Shown: piece by piece, positions 5,073 to 10,543 of the stretch
How positions within the stretch are numbered: position 1 is the first letter of the stretch
Layout of the letters: every line of letters starts with the position of its first letter
Origin: Alphaproteobacteria bacterium
GTDB taxonomy: Bacteria; Pseudomonadota; Alphaproteobacteria; Sphingomonadales; Sphingomonadaceae
DNA length: 10,543 bases
Assembly (NCBI GenBank): GCA_005882415.1
Contig: VBAE01000042.1
Coordinates: 1 to 10,543 of the forward strand
Reading direction: 5' to 3'
Notes under the pieces: model-generated
What the model was told of the DNA's origin: nothing
Database searches by the model: none
Seen by the model: the letters and a program-made list of their open reading frames with translations, nothing else
Made by a program: the position numbers and the translations under genes

Positions 5073-6446
5073 CTAGGCGCGGCGCCAGGTGGTCCCGGTG
5101 GGGCTGTCCTCAAGGAGGATCCCCTCACCCGCCAACTCAGCGCGGATGCGGTCCGCCTCGGCGAAGTCGCGGCGCTTCTTGGCTTCGGTGCGGGCGGCGA
5201 CGAGGCCGTCGATGCGGCTGTCGCCTTCGCCCTGGAACCAAGCTTGAGGGGAGGACGAGAGGAGGCCCACTAGATGAGCGGCTGCAAACCACTGCCCCGT
5301 CTCCTGATCGATCTTGAAGACCTCACCACGATCAACTGAGGCCGCCCTCAGCCCCACACCAAGAGCACTCATCGCAGCCGGAGTGTTGAGATCATCGCCA
5401 AGAGCCTCCAGCACCGAAGGATGCGGCGCGTAGTCGTGGGCGTCGTAATCGAGCACGAAACGCTCGTAGCCTCTATACCACCGATCCAGCGTGGCCTTGG
5501 ACTGCGCAATCAGCGCGTCCGACCATTCCAGCGGCTGGCGGTAATGGGCCGAGAGCAAAGCGAAGCGCAACGTCTCGCCCTTGTGGCCCTGATCCAGCAG
5601 CTCGTCGACGCGCACGACGTTGCCGAGGCTCTTCGACATCTTCTCGCTACCCGCCATCGACAGGAAGCCGTTGTGCACCCAGTAGCGGGCGAGCGGGGCG
5701 CCATCGTGCGCGCAGCGGCTCTGGGCGAGCTCGTTCTCATGGTGCGGGAAGATGAGGTCCAAACCGCCGCCATGGATGTCGATGGTGGTGCCGAGGTGGC
5801 GCTCGATCATCGCCGAGCATTCGATATGCCAGCCCGGACGCCCGCGCCCCCAGGGGCTGTCCCAGCCGATCGTCCCCTCCGGCGACGGTTTCCACAGGAC
5901 GAAGTCGGCCGGGTCCTTCTTGTAGGAGGCGACCTCGACCCGGGCGCCGGCAATCATCGCTTCCCGGTCGCGCCTCCCGAGCGCGCCGTAGCCTGGGTCG
6001 GACGGCACGTTGAACAGCACATGGCCGTCCGCCTCATAAGCGTTGCCGCTCCCGATCAGGCGCGCGATCATGTCGACCATCTCGGCGACAGTCTCGGTCG
6101 CCTTGGGGGCGATGTCCGGCGGCCGGACGCCGAGCGCGCCCATGTCGGCCAGATAGAAATCCTCATAGCGCCGGGTGATGACTGAGGGGTCGACGCCCTC
6201 GGAGCGCGCCGCCTCGATGATCTTGTCGTCCACGTCGGTGACGTTGCGGGCGTAGACGACCTTGTCCGCTCCGTAGACGTGGCCGAGCAGGCGGGTCAGC
6301 ACGTCGAACACGACCGCCGGCCGCGCATTGCCGATATGGGCGCGGTTGTAGACCGTGGGCCCGCAGACATAGACGGTCACCCGCTCCGGATCGGCGGGCG
6401 TGAAGGGGCGCTTTTCGCGAGCGTATGTGTCGTGGAGGCGGATCAT
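5073..6446 (-). CDS. cysS: Cysteinyl-tRNA synthetase
   Basis: Charges tRNA-Cys with cysteine in the cytoplasm (class I aminoacyl-tRNA synthetase). The 457-residue length matches the family. Visible motifs are Cys28 in VCGPTVYNRAHIGN, which includes the HIGH-type HIGN (37-40), Cys210 in WHIECSAM, His235 and Glu239 in FPHHENE (with Cys28 and Cys210 these are the zinc ligands), and KMSKS at 269-273. The C-terminal DALR-type and anticodon regions follow and end in DSPTGTTWRRA. I chose the ATG at 6446 because similarity begins at MIRLHDTY and because it overlaps the cvpA stop as ATGA. The open frame extends upstream to 6590 but only as antisense to cvpA. No strong ribosome site is visible, so translation may be coupled to the upstream gene. 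Confidence 0.97.
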   Translation of the reverse strand: MIRLHDTYAREKRPFTPADPERVTVYVCGPTVYNRAHIGNARPAVVFDVLTRLLGHVYGADKVVYARNVTDVDDKIIEAARSEGVDPSVITRRYEDFYLADMGALGVRPPDIAPKATETVAEMVDMIARLIGSGNAYEADGHVLFNVPSDPGYGALGRRDREAMIAGARVEVASYKKDPADFVLWKPSPEGTIGWDSPWGRGRPGWHIECSAMIERHLGTTIDIHGGGLDLIFPHHENELAQSRCAHDGAPLARYWVHNGFLSMAGSEKMSKSLGNVVRVDELLDQGHKGETLRFALLSAHYRQPLEWSDALIAQSKATLDRWYRGYERFVLDYDAHDYAPHPSVLEALGDDLNTPAAMSALGVGLRAASVDRGEVFKIDQETGQWFAAAHLVGLLSSSPQAWFQGEGDSRIDGLVAARTEAKKRRDFAEADRIRAELAGEGILLEDSPTGTTWRRA

Positions 6447-6930
6447 GTGCGGTTCGAAGGCGCTGCGTCGTTGGCAGGGGCCTGGCGGTAGACCGGATCG
6501 CGCGGGGTGCCGCGCCGCCATTCGACGAAATTGACGATCGCCCGCCCGCTCGCCGACAGCAGGGGATAGGTGCGCGAGCTCGCCATCCATTCCGGCCGGA
6601 CGCTGTCGCGGCCCCAGATCGTGTCATAGACGAGGTTGGCGCCGAGATAGAGGAGGGTGGCGACGATCAGGCCCTTCAAGGCCCCGAAGCCGGCGCCGAG
6701 CACCCGGTCCACGGGTCCGATCACCGACCTCTTCACGCCGCCGCCGACCTGGCGCGCGACCAGCTTGCCGGCGAAGAAGACGATCCCGAACACCAGCACG
6801 AAGGCGAGGACAGCCGCGCCCGAGCGGGTGCCGACCAGCCCCTCCAGAGCATTGGTCGTGGGGGTGTGGAGCACCCGGTCACTAGGCCGCCGCCGACCAG
6901 CAGAAGAACGATGATGTCGAGCGCCGTCAT
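6443..6930 (-). pseudogene. cvpA: CvpA family membrane protein, disrupted by an internal deletion and frameshift
   Basis: CvpA proteins are small inner-membrane proteins (colicin V production / envelope stress). The ATG at 6930 starts a typical N-terminus, MTALDIIVLLLVGGGLVTG, but that frame then runs into unrelated sequence. The rest of the family sequence continues in another frame from about 6874: LHTPTTNALEGLVGTRSG, a hydrophobic LAFVLVFGIVFFAGKLVA, the conserved IGPVDRVLGAGFGALKG, and RTYPLLSASGRAI near the end. Compared with E. coli CvpA, about 23-25 residues holding the RGFVREAL-type motif and second helix are missing between the two parts. The loss must be 3n+1 bases. The downstream frame alone could start at 6937, or at an internal GTG, giving a protein without the first helix, so residual function is possible. 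An assembly error is the main alternative. The stop overlaps the cysS start. Confidence 0.78.
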
Positions 6931-6971
6931 GCTGCAACTGCTAACGGAAGGATCGAGGCGAGGGAAGCGAG

Positions 6972-8342
6972 CTATTTGCCCAGCAAATGCTCTACCAGCT
7001 CGCGCAGGGTCTTGAAGCCGGTGAGCGCCAGCCCGCCTTTCTCGCCCTGGAGCGAGGCGGGGACGATGGCGCGTTCGAAGCCTAGCTTGGCGGCTTCCTT
7101 GAGGCGGAGGCCGCCGTGGGCGACCGGGCGGATCTCGCCCGACAGAGCGACTTCGCCGAACGCCACCGCCTCCGCCGGCACCGGCCGCTCAGACAGGGCC
7201 GAAACCAAAGCCGCGGCCACCGCCAGATCGGCGGCGGGGTCGACGATGCGGTAGCCGCCGGCGATGTTGAGATAGACTTCGGCCGTGGAGAAACTCAGGC
7301 CGCAGCGTGCCTCCAGCACGGCGAGGATCATCGCCAGCCGCCCCGAATCCCAGCCGACCACCGCCCGCCGAGGCGTCGCGCCGCTGGCGAGGCGGACGGT
7401 CAGCGCCTGGATCTCGACCAGCACCGGCCTCGTCCCCTCCAGCGCCGGGAACACCACCGCGCCCGACACCGCCTCGCCGCGATGGGTGAGGAACAGGGCG
7501 CTGGGGTTGCCGACCTCGTCGAGTCCCCCCTCCCCCATCGCGAACACGCCGATCTCGTCGGTGCCGCCGAAGCGGTTCTTGGCCGCGCGCAGGATCCGGT
7601 ATTGGTGGCTCCGCTCGCCCTCGAAGGAAAGGACGGTATCAACCATATGCTCGAGCACACGCGGCCCCGCGATCGACCCGTCCTTGGTGACATGGCCGAC
7701 CAGCACCAGAGCCGCCCCGCTCTCCTTGGCGAAGCGGATCAGCTCGCCGGCTGAGGCGCGGACCTGGCTCACCGTCCCGGGAGCGCCCTCGATCAGGTCG
7801 GAATGCATGGTCTGGATCGAATCGATCACCACCAGAGCCGGCGGCGGGCCCTCACCCAGGGTGGTCAGGATGTCGCGCACCGAAGTCGCCGCCGCGAGCC
7901 GCACCGGGGCGGAGCCGAGCCCCAGCCGCCGGGCACGGAGCCGGACCTGGTCGGTCGCCTCTTCGCCGGAGATATAGGCCACGTCGAGGCCGCGCTCGGC
8001 GATCCGCGCCGCGGCCTGGAGGAGAAGCGTCGACTTGCCGATGCCGGGATCGCCGCCGATCAATGTCGCCGAGCCCGCGACGATGCCGCCGCCCATTGCC
8101 CGGTCGAACTCGCGGATTCCGGTCGACATCCGCTCGGGGAGGGCGACCTCGCTGTCCAGCCCGACCAACTCGAACGCCGTCCCGCCCGAACGCAGATTGT
8201 GCCGCGCCGAGAATGGCGTCACCACTCCGCCCGAATCCTCGACGAGCGTGTTCCAGCCCGAGCAATCGGGGCACTGGCCCTGCCATCGGCTTTGCACCGA
8301 CCCGCAGGACTGGCAGACATAGCGTCTCTTCGGTTTTGCCAT
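6972..8342 (-). CDS. radA: DNA repair ATPase/branch-migration helicase RadA
   Basis: RadA (Sms) is a RecA-like, DnaB-type ATPase that drives branch migration of recombination intermediates on chromosomal DNA. The 456-residue product has the full domain order: a four-cysteine zinc finger (Cys10, Cys13, Cys24, Cys27 in CQSCGSV...CPDC), Walker A GGDPGIGKSTLLLQ (about 96-109), Walker B ALVVIDSIQTMHS (about 169-181), the RadA-specific KNRFGG motif (about 255-260) and a Lon-protease-like C-terminal domain (about 275-456). I chose the ATG at 8342 because MAKPKRRYVCQSCG is the standard N-terminus. The longer open frame to 8810 is only the reverse of the HPF-like gene. No clear Shine-Dalgarno site precedes it. 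It is the first gene of a radA-cvpA-cysS unit; the gap to cvpA is 41 bases. Confidence 0.97.
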   Translation of the reverse strand: MAKPKRRYVCQSCGSVQSRWQGQCPDCSGWNTLVEDSGGVVTPFSARHNLRSGGTAFELVGLDSEVALPERMSTGIREFDRAMGGGIVAGSATLIGGDPGIGKSTLLLQAAARIAERGLDVAYISGEEATDQVRLRARRLGLGSAPVRLAAATSVRDILTTLGEGPPPALVVIDSIQTMHSDLIEGAPGTVSQVRASAGELIRFAKESGAALVLVGHVTKDGSIAGPRVLEHMVDTVLSFEGERSHQYRILRAAKNRFGGTDEIGVFAMGEGGLDEVGNPSALFLTHRGEAVSGAVVFPALEGTRPVLVEIQALTVRLASGATPRRAVVGWDSGRLAMILAVLEARCGLSFSTAEVYLNIAGGYRIVDPAADLAVAAALVSALSERPVPAEAVAFGEVALSGEIRPVAHGGLRLKEAAKLGFERAIVPASLQGEKGGLALTGFKTLRELVEHLLGK

Positions 8343-8447
8343 CGGCGCAAGGGTTAGCCGGGGCGATGCATTCGCGCCAAACCAAATTTCATGGGAACAG
8401 CCGCGCCGCCCCCGCATTCTCCAGAGGCCAGCAATGGAGAGTGCAAA
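8343..8447. other. Divergent intergenic region between radA and the HPF-like gene
   Basis: These 105 bases should carry the promoters for radA (leftward) and for the HPF-like gene (rightward). I see no convincing -35/-10 pair in either direction and no palindrome. The only clear signal is the GGAGAG ribosome site at 8436-8441. Confidence 0.5.
8436..8441 (+). promoter_or_regulatory. Ribosome binding site that points to a TTG start
   Basis: GGAGAG lies six bases before TTG at 8448. The only in-frame ATG (8391) has no such site and would add 19 unlike residues, so this site decides the start of the HPF-like gene. Confidence 0.65.
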
Positions 8448-8771
8448 TTGTTTATCCAGATTCACGCCGACAACCAGGTCGACAGCGACAATGAACGCGA
8501 CAGCCGCCTCGAAGACCAGATCCGCCAGCGCCTCGCCCGCTTCGAGGGGCGGATCACCGACGTCGAGGTCCACGTCTCGGACGTCAACGGCCCGCGCGGC
8601 GGCAATGCCGACCTTCGCTGCTCGATGGAGGCGCGGGTGAACGGAATCCCGCCCGTCGCAGCGGTCGACGAAGGCGACACGATCGACCGGGCGGTGATCG
8701 GTGCGGCGAAGAAGGTCGTCCGCGCGCTCGACCATCAGCTCGGCAAGCTCGGCGACCGCAAGGGTCACTGA
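8448..8771 (+). CDS. Short HPF/RaiA-type ribosome-associated protein
   Basis: A 107-residue protein of the S30AE (HPF/YfiA) type, whose members bind the 30S decoding region and stabilise idle ribosomes. The sequence starts FIQIHADNQVDSDNERDSRL, followed by a helix (EDQIRQRLARFEGRI), strands (VEVHVSDVNGPRGG, LRCSMEARVNG) and a final long helix with the basic stretch AVIGAAKKVVRALDHQLGK. This order of strand, helix, three strands and helix is the family pattern. It lacks the long C-terminal dimerisation domain of long HPF, and an additional role in sporadic stress response is possible. The start is taken as TTG because of the GGAGAG site and the family N-terminus. It is followed at short distance by the EEP hydrolase gene on the same strand. 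Confidence 0.82.
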   Translation: MFIQIHADNQVDSDNERDSRLEDQIRQRLARFEGRITDVEVHVSDVNGPRGGNADLRCSMEARVNGIPPVAAVDEGDTIDRAVIGAAKKVVRALDHQLGKLGDRKGH

Positions 8772-8820
8772 CGATCGGCCAAGGTTGCACCGGCGCGGCA
8801 GCGGCTCCATGGGGGCGAAG

Positions 8821-9516
8821 ATGATCCGCGTCGCAAGCTATAATATGCGCAAGGCGATCGGCACCGACCGGCGCCGCGCCCCCGAGCGCACGATCGAGGT
8901 CTTGTGCGAGCTCGACGCCCATGTCGTCGCTCTGCAGGAAGCCGACCGCCGCTTCGGGACCCGCGCCTCCGCCATCCCGCCCCACCTCATCTGCGAGCAT
9001 AGCGGCTATAAGCCGGTGCCCTTCGACGCCCGGGATGGAAGCCTCGGCTGGCACGGAAATGCGATCCTGGTGAAGAAGGACGTCGAGATCGTCGACAAAA
9101 CCCTGCTCCACCTCCCCTCGCTGGAGCCGCGCGGGGCGGTGCTCGCCGAACTCAAGATCGGCGGCCGGGCGCTTCGGGTGGTCGGCATGCACCTCGATCT
9201 CTCGGGCCTGTGGCGGCGGCGCCAGGCGCATGCAATTCTTGCCTATGTCGAGGGCCGAGAGGAGAAGATGCCCACTGTCCTGATGGGCGATCTGAACGAA
9301 TGGAGCGCCCGGGGCGGCTGCCTGCGCGACTTCGCCCACCATGCCCGCTTCGCCGATTGCGGCCGAAGCTTCCACGTCCGCCGCCCGGTCGCGCGGCTCG
9401 ACCGGATCATGGTGATGGGCGCGCTCGACATCGAGGCGTGCGGAGTCCACCAGACCCCGACCGCCCGAAAGGCATCCGACCATTATCCGGTGTGGGCGGA
9501 TTTGAAGCGGGGCTGA
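8821..9516 (+). CDS. Endonuclease/exonuclease/phosphatase (EEP) family hydrolase
   Basis: A 231-residue metal-dependent phosphoesterase of the DNase I/exonuclease III fold. Counting from the ATG at 8821, the active-site motifs are all present: VASYNMRKAIG (Asn8), VVALQEADRRFG (Glu40), VVGMHLDLS (His124), VLMGDLNEWS (Asp157, Asn159), ARLDRIMVMG (Asp194) and KASDHYPVWADL (Asp220, His221). No signal peptide or membrane segment is visible. The substrate is not determined by these motifs and could be nucleic acid or a phospho-lipid or sugar-phosphate compound. Homologues begin near MIRVASYN. An in-frame ATG at 8809 would add MGAK, and neither start has a strong ribosome site. It is probably co-transcribed with the HPF-like gene upstream (about 40-50 bases gap). 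Confidence 0.92.
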   Translation: MIRVASYNMRKAIGTDRRRAPERTIEVLCELDAHVVALQEADRRFGTRASAIPPHLICEHSGYKPVPFDARDGSLGWHGNAILVKKDVEIVDKTLLHLPSLEPRGAVLAELKIGGRALRVVGMHLDLSGLWRRRQAHAILAYVEGREEKMPTVLMGDLNEWSARGGCLRDFAHHARFADCGRSFHVRRPVARLDRIMVMGALDIEACGVHQTPTARKASDHYPVWADLKRG

Positions 9517-9531
9517 CCCCCCCCGTCAGCC
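9511..9531. terminator. Small symmetric hairpin spanning both stop codons of converging genes
   Basis: GGCTGAC (9511-9517), seven C, then GTCAGCC (9525-9531) form a perfect 7-bp inverted repeat. The TGA of the EEP gene lies in one arm and, on the other strand, the TGA of the beta-lactamase-like gene lies in the other. It may help end transcription in both directions, although there is no T-run. Confidence 0.4.
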
Positions 9532-10543
9532 GCCGGCGTCGACGCTGGAATTGCCGGTTTCCGCTTCAGGCTGGGCGGGGTTGGGCCGTTCGTCGAGGCC
9601 GAGCCAGTCGCGGGGCGGCAGGCGGTAGAGCATGTCCATCACCTCGAACTCGACCCCGCCCGGCTGGTTGCTGGAGCCGTTCCACAGCGCCACCACGCCC
9701 GATTTGGTCGCCGGATCGAACATGATCAGCGAGCGATAGCCTTTGACGCCGCCGCGGTGCGCGATGACTCGGTGGCCGGAATAATCGTAGATCCGCCAGC
9801 CGAGGCCGTAAGCCGCGGTCCGCACCCGCTCGCGGAACTTGCGCATCCGGCCGAGCTCCGACGGGGTAGACGCGCGCTCGGTCTGGACCGCTTCCAGCAC
9901 CGTTGCCGGCAGCACGGACGTGTCGCCGCCCATCTGCGCCTGCATCCACAGAGCGAGGTCCTTGATCGAGCTGTTCACCCCGCCCGCGGCCGGAACGCGA
10001 TAGTAGAAATCGGTCACTTCGACCGGCTTCGAGTGCTTGCCGCCGGTATAAGGCCGCGCCCAGCTCGGTGCGTTCACCAGCCCGTCGCGGGTCAGGCTCG
10101 CCGAGTTCATGCCGAGCGGGCGGAACAGGGTCTGGAGCACCGCCTGCTGGTAAGGCACGCCGGTGACCTTCTCGACGATCTCGGACGCCGCATCGTAAGC
10201 GACGTTCTGATAGGCCCAGCAGGTTCCCGGAGCGCAGATCGAGTTCAATTGCGCCATTGCGAGGCGGAGCTGCCTCGGGTCCTCGCCATCCTCGAGCCGC
10301 GGATCATTGGCATGGCCGGCGAGGCCGAGGCGATGGGAGAGAAGGTCGGCGACCGTTGCCTTATTCTCGTTGCCGCCGGGGAGCTTCAAGGTGGCGCTGT
10401 ACTTCACCACCGGCTCGTAGAGGGACAGCTTGTTGCGGGCCGCAAGGAGCGCGACCATGTCGCCCGCGACACCCTTTGAAAGGGACGCCCAGCGGAAAAT
10501 CGTGTTGGGCGTGACCCTGTCGCCGCTCCCCGCGACCGTCTCG
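9526..10543 (-). CDS. Serine beta-lactamase/esterase family protein (class C-like fold), N-terminus outside the window
   Basis: The 3' end and about 338 codons are present; the open frame continues past the right edge. Family motifs of the beta-lactamase PF00144 group (AmpC-like, D-aminopeptidases, EstB-type esterases) are visible: the SxxK catalytic motif in RWASLSKGVAGDM (Ser at 10483-10485, Lys at 10474-10476), a YxN-type motif in WAYQNVAYDAAS (Tyr at 10210-10212), and an HRGG segment in the KTG/HxG position before VKGYRSL. Two cysteines in CAPGTCW may form a disulfide, which fits an exported enzyme, but the signal-peptide region is off the edge. Members hydrolyse beta-lactams, D-amino-acid peptides or esters, and the sequence does not tell which. 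I would not infer antibiotic resistance from this. The tail PAQPEAETGNSSVDAGG looks unstructured. Confidence 0.9.
   Translation of the reverse strand, partial: ETVAGSGDRVTPNTIFRWASLSKGVAGDMVALLAARNKLSLYEPVVKYSATLKLPGGNENKATVADLLSHRLGLAGHANDPRLEDGEDPRQLRLAMAQLNSICAPGTCWAYQNVAYDAASEIVEKVTGVPYQQAVLQTLFRPLGMNSASLTRDGLVNAPSWARPYTGGKHSKPVEVTDFYYRVPAAGGVNSSIKDLALWMQAQMGGDTSVLPATVLEAVQTERASTPSELGRMRKFRERVRTAAYGLGWRIYDYSGHRVIAHRGGVKGYRSLIMFDPATKSGVVALWNGSSNQPGGVEFEVMDMLYRLPPRDWLGLDERPNPAQPEAETGNSSVDAGG

Noticed and set aside
6447..6590. N-terminal extension of cysS by 48 codons
   Set aside because: It lies inside cvpA in another frame. Family similarity and the ATGA overlap support the ATG at 6446.
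8343..8810. N-terminal extension of radA by 156 codons
   Set aside because: The extension is antisense to the HPF-like gene. The zinc-finger N-terminus MAKPKRRYVCQSCG begins at 8342 as in the family.
9517..9524. Run of eight C as a possible phase-variation tract
   Set aside because: It lies between two stop codons, so slippage would not alter either reading frame.
9526..10543. Beta-lactamase-family gene as an antibiotic-resistance determinant
   Set aside because: The SxxK/YxN/HxG pattern is shared with esterases and D-aminopeptidases, the context is chromosomal, and no mobile element is near.
1..10543. tRNA, rRNA, CRISPR, insertion sequence or prophage
   Set aside because: No matching structures, repeat-spacer arrays, transposase-like frames or terminal inverted repeats with target duplications were seen.

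Overview
The window looks like chromosomal DNA of an alphaproteobacterium, most probably a sphingomonad (order Sphingomonadales). The reasons are the high GC content, the GC-rich third codon positions, the tight gene packing, the aroK-aroB pair, and protein sequences that read like sphingomonad versions of RadA, CvpA, CysS and the short HPF/RaiA protein. No plasmid, phage, insertion sequence, CRISPR, tRNA or rRNA is visible. No stretch longer than about 130 bases lacks a gene.

Layout. At the left edge on the + strand, the tail of aroK overlaps aroB (shikimate pathway). aroB converges on a - strand block. The junction holds an inverted pair of a two-hairpin repeat, and one copy supplies the last 11 codons and the stop of aroB. 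Reading leftwards on the - strand, the block begins with a three-gene unit: a four-helix membrane protein, a 63-residue XRE regulator and an exported alpha/beta hydrolase. It is driven by a promoter at 5024-5051 whose -35 and -10 hexamers each lie inside a copy of the same 18-bp palindrome, so self-repression is likely. After a GC-rich hairpin comes a second unit, an IscU/NifU-like protein whose stop overlaps the start of a KefB/KefC-type K+/H+ antiporter.

Further right on the - strand is a housekeeping unit, radA - cvpA - cysS. cvpA appears broken: its first 19 codons and its remaining 143 codons lie in different frames, and the conserved RGF segment between them is missing. radA is divergent from a + strand pair, a short HPF/RaiA-type ribosome-associated protein that probably starts at TTG and an endonuclease/exonuclease/phosphatase-fold hydrolase. 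The second of these converges on a serine beta-lactamase-family gene that runs off the right edge. Both stop codons at that junction lie in the arms of one small hairpin.

Most of the window is ordinary housekeeping sequence. The parts most worth a second look are the paired-operator promoter of the XRE/membrane-protein/hydrolase operon, the disrupted cvpA, the scaffold-like protein that lacks one canonical cysteine and is coupled to the Kef antiporter, and the repeat pair that forms the end of aroB. I found nothing I would call a wholly new system. The XRE/membrane-protein/hydrolase operon is the best candidate for an under-described module.
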